A stretch of 24,899 nucleotides of DNA from CALCKW01 sp033852095 (lineage in GTDB: Bacteria > Pseudomonadota > Gammaproteobacteria > CALCKW01): NCBI GenBank assembly GCA_033852095.1, contig JAWSVD010000060.1, positions 1 to 24,899 on the forward strand, given 5' to 3'. The notes beneath the pieces are model-generated. The model saw nothing but the letters and a program-made list of their open reading frames with translations. It did no database searches and had not been told where the DNA came from. Below are positions 7,768-15,941 of this stretch, piece by piece. The translations under genes and the position numbers were made by a program. Every line of letters starts with the position of its first letter. Position 1 is the stretch's first letter.

Positions 7768-9168
7768 ATGTTTGATAATCTCTCCGATCGCCTTGGTCGT
7801 ACCCTCAAAAACCTGCGTGGACAGGGGCGACTGACCGAGCAGAACATCAAAGACACGCTGCGCGAAGTGCGCATGGCGCTGCTCGAGGCCGACGTGGCGC
7901 TGCCCGTGGTCAAGCAGTTCACCGACCAGGTGCGTGAAAAGGCCATGGGCGCGGAAGTGCTGCAGAGCCTGTCCCCAGGTCAGGCGCTGGTCAAAATCGT
8001 CAGCGACGAGCTCACCGCCGTCATGGGCGAGAAGAACGAAGACCTCGACCTGAGCGCGCAGCCCCCGGCCGTGGTGCTGATGGCCGGTCTGCAGGGCGCG
8101 GGTAAAACCACCTCTGTTGCCAAGTTGGCGCGGCTGCTCAAAGAGCGCCGCGGCAAGAAGGTCATGGTGGTCAGCTGTGATGTCTACCGTCCCGCGGCGA
8201 TCAAGCAGCTGGAGACGCTCGCCACCGAGGTCGAGGTGCTGTTCCACGCCTCCAGCGCCGATCAAAAACCCAAGAAAATCGCGCTCGAAGCACTCGCCGC
8301 CGCGAAAAAGGCGATGGTCGACGTGCTGCTGGTTGATACCGCAGGCCGTCTGGCCATCGACGAAGCCATGATGGCCGAGATCAAAGAGCTGCACGCGGCG
8401 ATCAAACCGGTGGAAACCTTGTTTGTGGTCGACGCCATGACAGGTCAAGACGCGGCTAACACCGCCAAGGCCTTCGGTGAGGCGCTGCCCTTGACGGGTG
8501 TGGTACTGACTAAAACAGACGGCGACGCGCGCGGCGGAGCGGCCCTGTCGGTGCGCATGGTCACCGGCGTGCCGATCAAATTCATGGGTGTGGGCGAAAA
8601 GGTCAACGCCCTCGAAGCCTTCCACCCTGAGCGCATTGCCTCGCGCATCCTCGGCATGGGTGACGTGGTCTCCTTGGTCGAGGAAGTCGCGCAGCAGGTC
8701 GATCTGAAAAAAGCCGAAAAACTGGCCAAAAAAGTCAAAAAAGGCAAGGGCTTTGATCTGGCCGACATGCGTGATCAGCTGACCCAGCTGCAGAGCATGG
8801 GCGGTATAGGCGCGATGATGGACAAGCTGCCTGGCTTGGACAAACTGCCCGACGCGGTGCGCGAAAAGGCCATGAACCAAGCCACCGGCGGCGGGGACGT
8901 GGGAAAGATGGTCGCGATCATCAACTCCATGACCCCCAGAGAGCGACGCTTCCCCGATCTGATCAAGGGCTCGCGGCGCAAGCGCATCGCCACCGGCTCC
9001 GGCACCCAAGTGCAGGACGTCAACCGCCTGCTCAAGCAGCACCTGACCATGTCCAAAGCCATGAAGAAAATGGCCAAGAGCGGTGGCATGGCCAAGATGA
9101 TGAAAATGATGGGCGGCAAAGGCGGCATGCCTCCTGGTGGCATGCCCCCTGGTTTTCCCGGCATGTAA
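7768..9168 (+). CDS. ffh: Signal recognition particle GTPase Ffh
   Basis: SRP54 homologue that binds 4.5S RNA and signal sequences of nascent inner-membrane proteins and docks with FtsY. The start at ATG 7768 gives the conserved MFDNLSDRLG N-terminus and a 466-aa protein, with AAAGGA 11 nt upstream; a start 12 codons earlier adds unconserved residues. The N domain comes first, then the G domain with GLQGAGKTT (107-115), DTAGR (190-194) and TKTDGDARGG (248-257), then the M domain from about 325 with the RNA-binding GSRRKRIATGSG region. The tail is rich in Met, Gly and Pro. It is followed by repeats and an RND operon rather than by rpsP, its common neighbour in related bacteria. Confidence 0.98.
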   Translation: MFDNLSDRLGRTLKNLRGQGRLTEQNIKDTLREVRMALLEADVALPVVKQFTDQVREKAMGAEVLQSLSPGQALVKIVSDELTAVMGEKNEDLDLSAQPPAVVLMAGLQGAGKTTSVAKLARLLKERRGKKVMVVSCDVYRPAAIKQLETLATEVEVLFHASSADQKPKKIALEALAAAKKAMVDVLLVDTAGRLAIDEAMMAEIKELHAAIKPVETLFVVDAMTGQDAANTAKAFGEALPLTGVVLTKTDGDARGGAALSVRMVTGVPIKFMGVGEKVNALEAFHPERIASRILGMGDVVSLVEEVAQQVDLKKAEKLAKKVKKGKGFDLADMRDQLTQLQSMGGIGAMMDKLPGLDKLPDAVREKAMNQATGGGDVGKMVAIINSMTPRERRFPDLIKGSRRKRIATGSGTQVQDVNRLLKQHLTMSKAMKKMAKSGGMAKMMKMMGGKGGMPPGGMPPGFPGM

Positions 9169-9172
9169 CACC

Positions 9173-9202
9173 GTGGCCTCTGGGCATGCCACAGAGGCCC
9201 AC
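9173..9202 (+). terminator. Hairpin downstream of ffh
   Basis: GGCCTCTG (9175-9182) pairs with CAGAGGCC (9192-9199), extendable by GT/AC with one bulged C. It starts 4 nt after the ffh stop. Only a short A/T stretch follows and no T-run, so it may be a weak terminator or a 3'-end stabiliser. Confidence 0.5.
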
Positions 9203-9263
9203 AAAATCCCCACACCTGCGGTGCGCCGACCGGCCCCGGCGCCACAAAATACACCGAGCCCCT

Positions 9264-9324
9264 GTAGGTTCGAATTTATTCGGACAACGGCGGCCTCGAA
9301 TTGTCCGAATAAATTCGAACCTAC
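9264..9324. repeat. A-type extragenic palindrome, perfect 24-bp arms
   Basis: The left arm 9264-9287 and right arm 9301-9324 are exact reverse complements (24 bp), separated by 13 nt. The core is TTTATTCGGACA / TGTCCGAATAAA, with outer ends GTAGGTTCGAA / TTCGAACCTAC. Degenerate or partial versions occur at 9476-9505, 15761-15812, 18580-18606, 18797-18871 and 18897-18910, always outside genes. Confidence 0.9.
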
Positions 9325-9343
9325 ATAAAAAAACCGAGCCCCT

Positions 9344-9409
9344 GTGGGTGAGGATTCATCCTTACACATGCCCCAGCTATGGCGCAGTGCTGTCCAGCTT
9401 ATGCCGAAC
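9344..9409 (+). repeat. B-type extragenic repeat, copy 1
   Basis: A unit of about 66 nt beginning GTGGGTGAGGATTCATCCTT. It has a near-palindromic GTGAGGAT-TC-ATCCTTAC hairpin, followed by ACATGCCCC, GCTATGG and CTGTCCAGCTT. The same unit recurs at 9561, five times in tandem from 15383, and at 18405 and 18707, always in this orientation. Confidence 0.85.
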
Positions 9410-9439
9410 GCGGCCCGACCGGACCAAAAAAACAGTGCC

Positions 9440-9505
9440 CTTAGTAGGTCCTGCTTCAGCTGGACAATCGCGGCCCGAGTTGCCCGAATAAATTCGGCCC
9501 CACAC
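9440..9505 (+). repeat. Degenerate composite repeat (A-type right arm)
   Basis: A TAGGTCCTGCTTCAGCTGGA segment is followed by GCGGCCCGAGTTGCCCGAAT and AAATTCGG. The latter matches the right arm of the A-type palindrome, while the left arm is replaced by different sequence. Related TGCTTCAGC-type left parts appear again near 15283 and 18505. Confidence 0.6.
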
Positions 9506-9560
9506 TCGCGGTGCGCCGACCAGCCCTTCCCCAGCCGCCTACATAAAACACCAAGCCCTT

Positions 9561-9625
9561 GTGGGTGAGGATTCATCCTTACACATGCCCCGGCTATGGC
9601 ACATGCTGTCCAGCTTATGCCGAAC
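9561..9625 (+). repeat. B-type extragenic repeat, copy 2
   Basis: Nearly identical to the unit at 9344-9409, including the GTGAGGAT-TC-ATCCTTAC core and the CTGTCCAGCTTATGCCGAAC end, 217 nt further on and in the same orientation. Confidence 0.85.
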
Positions 9626-9772
9626 ACAGCCCGCCCAGAGCTGCCCGCCCGGCCTCGGCCGCCCAGCCCGCAAGCGAACACGCACCTCCGAATGTCGTGA
9701 AAATTGTGCAGCCCGCGCGCATTTACTGACAATTCTTGAAATAACTTTAATCCACTGGATATGCCCGCCCGC

Positions 9773-9792
9773 TAAAATACTGTTTTGACAGT
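9773..9792 (+). promoter_or_regulatory. Candidate promoter/operator of RND operon
   Basis: TAAAAT (9773-9778) could be a -10 element and is directly followed by the inverted repeat ACTGT-TTTG-ACAGT (9779-9792), about 65-80 nt before the membrane-fusion gene. RND operons are often TetR-regulated through such palindromes, but no regulator gene is adjacent and the arms are only 5 bp, so chance is possible. Confidence 0.28.
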
Positions 9793-9857
9793 TTGTTGCT
9801 CAGGCATGGCCTGTGCTCACTTAGAAGCTGTCCTCCTTTACAGTTACAGGTCGGTCC

Positions 9858-11123
9858 ATGGAAGCGTCACGCAGCGGTTTTCGAAAAATTCTAGGTGTTG
9901 TTTTGCCGCTGGCGGTGCTGGTGGTGGGCGGCGGCGCCTACGCCTTCATCCAGGCCAACCCCCCGGAGGCGGGCAAGCGACCCGCACAGCGTGCTCAGGC
10001 CGTGCCGGTGGAGGCCACGCGCCTCAGTCCGCAGGATTACACCATCACCTTGCGCAGTTTCGGCAGTGTGGCGCCGCGCAAGCAGACCACCTTGGTGGCG
10101 CAGGTATCGGGTGTGGTGTCCGCGGTCTCTGCTCAGTTCCGGCCTGGTGCGCAGTTCGCCAAGGGCGATGTGTTGCTGGCCCTCGACGCCAGCGACCATC
10201 AGATTGCGGTGCGCAGCGCAGAGGCGGCATTAGTACAGGCCAACGCCCAGTACACCGAGGAGAAAGTGCAGGGCGATCAGGCCGCCAGCGATTGGAAAAA
10301 ACTCGGTAAGCGCGGCAAACCCAGCCCGATGTTACTGCGCACCCCGCAGCGCCAAGCCGCCCGCGCGCAGGTGCAGGCCGCGCAGGCGCAGCTCGATCGT
10401 GCTCAATTGGATCTGGATCGCACCCAAATCCGCGCCCCTTATGACGGCCAGGTGCTGAGCGCCGCCGTGGACGAGGGCCGCTTCTTAACCGCGGGCAGCA
10501 CGCTTGGGGATGTCTTCTCCCGTGGCGCGCTTGACGTGCGGCTGCCGCTCAACAGCGCCCAGCTGCAGCACTTGGAACTAAGCGACATCGGCAGTGCCCC
10601 CGTCGAGCTGCTCAGCGGCAGCGGTGCAGGCTTGCAACGTTATTCGGCTGTACTGGCCCGCAGCGAAGGTCATATTAGCGTCAGCACCCGACAGATGTTT
10701 GTGGTGGCGGAAGTGCATGAGGACGCTGCACTGACCGTGGGCCAATTTGTTGAGGCGCGGCTATCAGGAAAACAATACAAGGGCGTTTATGTGCTGCCGG
10801 AGCGATTGCTGCGGCCCGAGGGTGAGGTCTATGTCGCCGTTGACGGTGAGATTAAACGCGTGGCGGTAGAGCTGCTCTACGCGGACGGCGACACAGCTGT
10901 TGTCTCCGGTCTGAGCCCCGGTGACGTGCTGATACTGACCCCGCTGGGCAGTGCGGTGTCAGGCATGCGCATTGCTGCATCTGTGGATGGCGAGCCGTTG
11001 ACTCAAACCAGCAGCGGCGGTAGCGGCCGGCCCATAGGTGGCGCTGCCAAAGGTCGGGAAAAGGGTGAAGGCAAGCGCAGCGGTGGAGCCAAACCTGCAC
11101 AGCAGCCGGGTGCTGAATCATGA
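9858..11123 (+). CDS. RND efflux periplasmic membrane-fusion (adaptor) subunit
   Basis: HlyD/AcrA-type adaptor, 421 aa, that links an inner-membrane RND pump to an outer-membrane channel. An N-terminal anchor helix (about residues 10-31) has no lipobox Cys, so it is membrane-anchored rather than a lipoprotein. The lipoyl half-motifs VAQVSGVVSAV and IRAPYDGQVLSAAVDEG flank an Ala/Gln-rich coiled-coil hairpin (about 115-180). A beta-barrel/membrane-proximal part follows, then a flexible Gly/Lys-rich tail of about 40 residues. The stop overlaps the pump start by 4 nt (ATGA), indicating translational coupling. The ribosome-binding site (AGGT) is weak. Substrate is not predictable. Confidence 0.93.
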   Translation: MEASRSGFRKILGVVLPLAVLVVGGGAYAFIQANPPEAGKRPAQRAQAVPVEATRLSPQDYTITLRSFGSVAPRKQTTLVAQVSGVVSAVSAQFRPGAQFAKGDVLLALDASDHQIAVRSAEAALVQANAQYTEEKVQGDQAASDWKKLGKRGKPSPMLLRTPQRQAARAQVQAAQAQLDRAQLDLDRTQIRAPYDGQVLSAAVDEGRFLTAGSTLGDVFSRGALDVRLPLNSAQLQHLELSDIGSAPVELLSGSGAGLQRYSAVLARSEGHISVSTRQMFVVAEVHEDAALTVGQFVEARLSGKQYKGVYVLPERLLRPEGEVYVAVDGEIKRVAVELLYADGDTAVVSGLSPGDVLILTPLGSAVSGMRIAASVDGEPLTQTSSGGSGRPIGGAAKGREKGEGKRSGGAKPAQQPGAES

Positions 11124-14100
11124 AAGGTGGCGTGATCGCCTGGTTCGCCCGCAACCACGTCGCCGCCAATCTGTTGATGATCGTCATTGCAGGGGCGGGG
11201 TATTACAACATGAAGACGCAGATGGCGGTGGAAGTCTTCCCGTCATTTACACTGGATCGCATCAGCGTGCGCACCGCCTACCCAGGCGCCTCGCCACAGG
11301 ACGTGGAAGAGGCCGTCACCATCCGTATCGAAGAGGCGCTGCAGGACTTGGCCAGCGTCGACGACACCCGTTCGCGGTCCACTGAGGGCAGCTCAGCCAT
11401 TACCCTTGATCTGGTCAGTGGCGAAGAACCGCGCGAAGCGCTGGACGACATCCAGAGTCGCATTGACGCGATCAGTGGTTTCCCCGACGACGTGGAGCTG
11501 CCGAGTGTGTCGCTGGCGCAGCGCCGGCGCGAAGTGATCAGCGTGGCGCTCGCTGGTGAGCTCAGCGAGCGCGAGCTGCGCACCCTGGCCGACAAAGTCC
11601 GTGATGCGCTGCTGGCCAAGGGCGGCATCACCCAGGTCGAGATCCAGTCGGTGCGCCCCTACGAGATGGCGGTGGAAATCTCCGAGCGCCGTCTGCGCGA
11701 ATACGGGCTGACCTTGGCCGAAGTCGCCACGGCAATCAACCGCGGCTCCGCCAGTGTGTCCGCGGGCAATCTGCGCACAGAAGGGGGCGACGTGCTGCTG
11801 CGCACCCAAGGTCAAGCCTACAGCGCGCGGGAGTTCGGTGATATCACTGTGCTCAGCCACGCCGACGGCAGCCTGCTCAAAGTGCGCGACATCGCCGACA
11901 TCAGCGACGGCTTCGACGAATCCCAGATCATCAGCCGCTTTAACGGCCGCAGCTCGGTGTTGATCGAGGTCTACAGGGTCGGCGATCAAAGCGCCATCGA
12001 GATCGCGGCACTCACCCGCGACTACGTAGCAGAAGCGAGCGCCTGGCTGCCCGCCGGCGTGACGTTGGACACCTGGCGCGACAGCTCGGTGGTGCTGCGC
12101 GCACGCCTGAACACCCTGCTCAAAAGCGCGATGCAAGGAGGGGTATTGGTGATCGTACTGCTGACGCTCTTCCTGCGGCCCGCCGTTGCCTTGTGGGTCA
12201 CCATTGGCATTCCTGTGTCCTTCTTAGGCTGTTTTATCATCCTGCCCTGGCTCGGTGTCTCCATCAATATCGTCTCCCTGTTCGCCTTTATCTTGGTGCT
12301 GGGGATTGTGGTGGATGATGCCATCGTCACCGGAGAAAACATCTACACCCACAGCCGCCGCGGCGTACCCGGTGAGCAAGCCGCCATCGAAGGCACGCTG
12401 GAAGTAGCAACCCCTGTGACCTTTGGCGTGCTGACCACTGCACTGGCCTTTTTGCCCCTGGCCATGGTGGGCGGTGCACGCGGCCAGATATTCGCGCAGA
12501 TACCGGCGGTGGTTGTGCCGGTGTTGCTGTTCTCTTTGATCGAATCCAAATTCGTCTTGCCCTCGCACCTGAAAAACCTCAAAATGCGCTCGGCGGGAGA
12601 GGGCGAGCGCCCTGGACTGCTCACCCGCGTGCAGCAGTGGGTGGCAGATGGTCTGGAATCCCTGGTGCGGCTTATATACAAGCCCGTGCTCAACTTCTGC
12701 CTCAATTGGCGGCTGCTCACGGTCAGTGTGTTTGTCGCCTCCCTGTTGATCACCATCGCCATCATGAGCAGCGGCTGGATGCGCTTTGTCTTCTTCCCAC
12801 GGGTGCAGTCTGAAACCGCAACCGCCTCCCTGCAGATGCCCGTGGGCACACCGTTTAGCGTGACCAATGGTATCGTTGAAAAAATGGAGCTGGCGGCGCG
12901 TGAACTCAAAGAAGAGCACCGTGATCCGGTCAGCGGCGAGAGCGTGATCCTCAATATATTGGCCACAGCTGGGTCCGCTGGCGGCACCGGGGGAGGGGCC
13001 AGCAACATGGGGCGGGTACGCTTCGAGATTGTCGCGCCCGAATCGCGCAGCTCCACCGTCAGCAGTGCTGATCTGGTGCGCCAGTGGCGCCGTTCCATCG
13101 GTGCGGTACCTGGAGCCGAAGCGCTGAATTTTCGGGCTGAAATAGGGCGCGGAGGCGACCCACTGGACGTGCAGTTTTTCGGTCAGGATCTCGATCAATT
13201 GCGCAGCGTGGCCAAGCTGACGCGTGAGCACCTGGCTACCTACGACGGGGTCTTTGATATCGTCGACAGCCTCAGTGCCGGCAAGCGCGAGCTGGAGCTG
13301 CGGCTCAAACCCACTGCTCAGCAGCTGGGGCTGAGCGTCACGGACCTGGCGACGCAGGTGCGACAGGGCTTTTACGGGGTGGAGGTGCAGCGCATCCAGC
13401 GCGACCGCGACGAGGTGAAAGTCATGGTGCGCTACCCAGCGGAGGAGCGTCGCTCACTGCAAAGCCTGCAAGACATCCGCATCCGCACCGCTGACGGCTC
13501 CTCTGTGCCCTTCAGCGAGGTGGCTGAAGTGATCAGTGGGCAAGGCCCCGCCACGCTCTACCGCATCGACCGCCGCCGCACCGTCAACGTCACCGCAGAC
13601 GCCAACAAAGAGGCCACGGATCTTGCGGCGGTCAAGCGCGGCCTGAACGTCTACCTTGCAGAGCAGCTCGCGGCCTATCCCGACATCAGTTATTCGCTGG
13701 AGGGTGAAGCCCGTGAGCAACGAGAATCCACCGACACCCTGAAATACGGCGCCATCGCGGTGTTGTTCGGCATCTATGCGCTCTTGGCCATACCGTTCAA
13801 AAGCTACAGCCAGCCGCTGGTGGTGATGGTGGTCATTCCCTTCGGTTTGATCGGCGCCGTGCTGGGCCATTGGATCATGGGCATGAGCCTGAGCATCTTC
13901 TCCATGATGGGCATGTTGGCGCTTTCGGGGGTGGTGGTTAACGACAGTTTGGTGCTGGTGGACTACATTAACAAACAGCGGCAACGCGGCATGTCTGTCG
14001 CCGAGGCTGTCAGCACAGCAGGGCCCGCGCGGTTCAGGCCCGTGTTGCTGACCTCCATCACCACTTTTGTGGGGCTGGCGCCGCTGTTGTTTGACCAGAG

Positions 14101-14275
14101 CACGCAGGCGCAATTCCTGATTCCCATGGCCATCTCCCTGGGTTTCGGCATTTTGTTTGCCACCGGCATCACCTTGTTATTGGTGCCATGCGTGTATTTA
14201 ATCGGAGATGATCTGGGCCGTTCACTGCGAGCGGGCTGGCGCTGGCTATACGGGACACCGTCGTCAGCTCAATAA
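11120..14275 (+). CDS. RND-family efflux pump, inner-membrane permease
   Basis: AcrB/MexF-like proton-driven exporter, 1051 aa, the normal length for the hydrophobe/amphiphile efflux group. TM1 near the N-terminus (VIAWFARNHVAANLLMIVIA) is followed by the porter-domain motif PGASPQDVEEAVT (55-67). The proton-relay Asp pair is present in GIVVDDAIV (Asp399/Asp400) of TM4. Large periplasmic loops and a second set of helices from about 860 (YGAIAVLFGIYALLAIPF, MLALSGVVVNDSLVLVDYIN) complete the fold. The gene overlaps the adaptor gene by 4 nt and is followed 11 nt later by a phospholipase gene. No outer-membrane factor gene is in the window, so a TolC-type channel from elsewhere would be needed. 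Confidence 0.96.
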   Translation: MKGGVIAWFARNHVAANLLMIVIAGAGYYNMKTQMAVEVFPSFTLDRISVRTAYPGASPQDVEEAVTIRIEEALQDLASVDDTRSRSTEGSSAITLDLVSGEEPREALDDIQSRIDAISGFPDDVELPSVSLAQRRREVISVALAGELSERELRTLADKVRDALLAKGGITQVEIQSVRPYEMAVEISERRLREYGLTLAEVATAINRGSASVSAGNLRTEGGDVLLRTQGQAYSAREFGDITVLSHADGSLLKVRDIADISDGFDESQIISRFNGRSSVLIEVYRVGDQSAIEIAALTRDYVAEASAWLPAGVTLDTWRDSSVVLRARLNTLLKSAMQGGVLVIVLLTLFLRPAVALWVTIGIPVSFLGCFIILPWLGVSINIVSLFAFILVLGIVVDDAIVTGENIYTHSRRGVPGEQAAIEGTLEVATPVTFGVLTTALAFLPLAMVGGARGQIFAQIPAVVVPVLLFSLIESKFVLPSHLKNLKMRSAGEGERPGLLTRVQQWVADGLESLVRLIYKPVLNFCLNWRLLTVSVFVASLLITIAIMSSGWMRFVFFPRVQSETATASLQMPVGTPFSVTNGIVEKMELAARELKEEHRDPVSGESVILNILATAGSAGGTGGGASNMGRVRFEIVAPESRSSTVSSADLVRQWRRSIGAVPGAEALNFRAEIGRGGDPLDVQFFGQDLDQLRSVAKLTREHLATYDGVFDIVDSLSAGKRELELRLKPTAQQLGLSVTDLATQVRQGFYGVEVQRIQRDRDEVKVMVRYPAEERRSLQSLQDIRIRTADGSSVPFSEVAEVISGQGPATLYRIDRRRTVNVTADANKEATDLAAVKRGLNVYLAEQLAAYPDISYSLEGEAREQRESTDTLKYGAIAVLFGIYALLAIPFKSYSQPLVVMVVIPFGLIGAVLGHWIMGMSLSIFSMMGMLALSGVVVNDSLVLVDYINKQRQRGMSVAEAVSTAGPARFRPVLLTSITTFVGLAPLLFDQSTQAQFLIPMAISLGFGILFATGITLLLVPCVYLIGDDLGRSLRAGWRWLYGTPSSAQ

Positions 14276-14286
14276 TGAGGTGAGAC

Positions 14287-15258
14287 GTGCGTGTTGTTTT
14301 AAGTGCTGCGGTATTGATGGGCTCGCTCTGTTTTAGGCCCGCAGCGGCCACCGAAAATCCGCAGTTTCTGCGCAATCCATCTGACCCAGCTGAGCGGCGC
14401 GGCGGGCGAGGCGACGAGGTCTGGCAGCTCGATCAGCAGATCAAGCGGCACCCCGTCGCCATCCAGCCCTACAAGCGCAACTACTTCGCGCTCAGTTATT
14501 TTGACTCGGATTTCGGCGCGCTGGCCACGGATATCTCGCCCTTTGAAAACGGCCTGGACCACACCGAGATCAACTTCCAGTTCAGCATCCGCGTGCCGGT
14601 GGTGGAAAACATCCTTGGCAGCGGCGCCGACCTCTACGGCGCCTACAGCACCAAGGCCTTTTGGCAGGCCTTCAACGCCGATGCCTCCTCGCCCTTCAAA
14701 GACATCAACCACGAGCCCGAGCTGTTCCTGCTCTGGCCCAGCCACTGGCAGCTGGGGCCGGTGCTCAGCCGCGCCTTCAGCGTGGGGCTCAACCACCAAT
14801 CCAACGGCCAAAACAACCGCGCCCAAACCGACGAAGACGGCGTGGTGATCTACGAATCGTTATCGCGCAGCTGGAATCGGCTCATCGTCGGCGCCTACTT
14901 CGAACAGAAAAATTTCTTCTGGCATTTGCAGAGCTGGTACCGCATCCCCGAAGAGGAAAAAGAAGACCCGACTCAGGCCAAAGGCGACGACAACCCGGAC
15001 ATCGAACACTACCTTGGCAACTTCGAGCTGACCCTGCAGCGCGTGATCGGCCGCTACAGCACCACCGCAACCTTGCGCAACAACCTCGACGTCGACGACA
15101 ACCGCGGCGCCCTGCAGCTCGATCTCAGTTTCCCGCTCACCCGCAAGCTCAACGGCATGGTGCAAATCTTCCACGGCCACGGCGAAAGCCTGCTCGACTA
15201 CAACTCCCGCAACACCCGCATCGGCTTCGGCCTCACCCTGCGCGGCCTCGGCAACTAA
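14287..15258 (+). CDS. pldA: Outer-membrane phospholipase A1 (OMPLA/PldA family)
   Basis: Beta-barrel enzyme that hydrolyses misplaced phospholipids in the outer leaflet of the outer membrane. The GTG start at 14287 follows GAGGTGA closely and opens a signal peptide (VVLSAAVLMGSLCF, cleavage near PAAA-TE). The catalytic signature GLNHQSNGQ gives His170 and Ser172, and SRSWNR gives Asn197; these match the His-Ser-Asn triad of E. coli OMPLA. DDNPDIEHYLGNFEL and the C-terminal GESLLDYN..TRIGFGLTL strands also match. The stretch between the Ser and Asn motifs is longer than in E. coli. The gene is 11 nt after the RND pump and evidently co-transcribed, an uncommon pairing. Confidence 0.93.
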   Translation: MRVVLSAAVLMGSLCFRPAAATENPQFLRNPSDPAERRGGRGDEVWQLDQQIKRHPVAIQPYKRNYFALSYFDSDFGALATDISPFENGLDHTEINFQFSIRVPVVENILGSGADLYGAYSTKAFWQAFNADASSPFKDINHEPELFLLWPSHWQLGPVLSRAFSVGLNHQSNGQNNRAQTDEDGVVIYESLSRSWNRLIVGAYFEQKNFFWHLQSWYRIPEEEKEDPTQAKGDDNPDIEHYLGNFELTLQRVIGRYSTTATLRNNLDVDDNRGALQLDLSFPLTRKLNGMVQIFHGHGESLLDYNSRNTRIGFGLTLRGLGN

Positions 15259-15310
15259 AGCCCTTTCCAGTGGGTTCGGCTTCAGCCGGACGGAGGCGGC
15301 CCGAATTGCC

Positions 15311-15352
15311 CGACCAACGTGGCCCGACCAACGTGGCCCGACCAACGTGGCC
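15311..15352 (+). repeat. Three tandem copies of a 14-bp unit
   Basis: CGACCAACGTGGCC is repeated three times exactly with 14-bp period (15311, 15325, 15339), then breaks to CGACCCGCC. It lies just upstream of the B-type array and looks like slippage within a degenerate repeat. Confidence 0.85.
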
Positions 15353-15382
15353 CGACCCGCCCACAAAAATCACCGACCCCTT

Positions 15383-15736
15383 GTGGGTAAGGATTCATCC
15401 TTACGCATGCCCCGACCGATGCGCAGGGCTGCAAGTCTAACCCCGTCCCCCTGTGGGTAAGGATTCATCCTTAGGCATGCCCTGACTGATGCGCAGGGCT
15501 GCACGTCTAACCCCGTCCCCCTGTGGGTAAGGATTTATCCTTACGCATGCCCCGACCGATGCGCAGGGCTGCAAGTCTAACCCCGTCCCCCCCCCTGTGG
15601 GTAAGGATTCATCCTTACGCATGCCCCGACCGATGCGCAGGGCTGCCCGTCTAACCCCGTCCCCCTGTGGGTAAGGATTTATCCTTACGCATGCCCCAGC
15701 TGATGCACAGGGCTGTCCGGCTAACCCCGTCCCTCT
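15383..15736 (+). repeat. Tandem array of five B-type repeats (period 70 bp)
   Basis: Units start at 15383, 15453, 15523, 15597 and 15667 (periods 70, 70, 74, 70; the long one has four extra Cs). Each has GTGGGTAAGGAT-TY-ATCCTTA, then GCATGCC, GATGC-CAGGGCTG and CTAACCCCGTCC. The central hairpin has 8-bp arms; copy 2 has a G for C in the right arm and copies 3 and 5 have TT in the loop. It lies 125 nt downstream of pldA and in the same orientation as all other B copies. Confidence 0.93.
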
Positions 15737-15760
15737 GTAGCTTCTACTGGGCTGCGGGCA

Positions 15761-15812
15761 GTTTATTCGGACAACGGTGTCCTCGAACTGCCCGAATAAA
15801 TTCGGCTCTACA
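15761..15812. repeat. A-type extragenic palindrome after the tandem array
   Basis: TTTATTCGGACA (15762-15773) and TGCCCGAATAAA (15789-15800) pair with one mismatch. The flanks CAACGGTGTCCTCGAAC and TTCGGCTCTACA match the A-type family at 9264. Confidence 0.8.
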
Positions 15813-15875
15813 CAGAAAAACCGTGCCTCAGATGCACGGCAGGACACCCGGCGGCGCTTATCAATCAAGTTGTAG

Positions 15876-15892
15876 TTGCATGTAACATGCAA
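15876..15892. promoter_or_regulatory. Perfect 17-bp palindrome upstream of the DUF1538 operon
   Basis: TTGCATGT-A-ACATGCAA has 8-bp perfect arms around one central A. It lies 30-46 nt upstream of the TATACT candidate -10, about 125 nt before the first gene of the operon, the position expected of an operator. Related but imperfect TTGCAT/ATGCAA-type inverted repeats occur upstream of argG. The regulator is unknown. Confidence 0.5.
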
Positions 15893-15921
15893 AATAAATA
15901 CATCATATAGAGCTCAAACGT

Positions 15922-15941
15922 TATACTGAACCCAATATAAG
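15922..15941 (+). promoter_or_regulatory. Candidate -10 elements for the DUF1538 operon
   Basis: TATACT (15922-15927) and TATAAG (15936-15941) lie in the AT-rich stretch after the repeats, 75-90 nt before the first start codon. Neither has a convincing -35 at 17 nt, which would suit an activator or alternative promoter architecture. Confidence 0.35.

Noticed and set aside
7657..9732. Long minus-strand open frame of 691 codons opposite ffh and the repeats
   Set aside because: It mirrors ffh codon structure (His/Gly/Gln-rich antisense) and then translates the repeats; the plus-strand Ffh is unmistakable.
12224..13231. Antisense frames within the RND pump gene (also 11393-12136 and 13454-14113)
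   Set aside because: Shadows of a GC-rich coding strand; His/Gln-rich with no domains.
15383..15736. CRISPR array
   Set aside because: Units are directly contiguous with no unique spacers, the whole 70 nt is conserved, and there are no cas genes.
15437..15892. Minus-strand open frame with repeated VRINPYPQG-like blocks
   Set aside because: It is the translation of the tandem 70-bp B units, whose length does not disturb the frame in most copies; no start signal or family.
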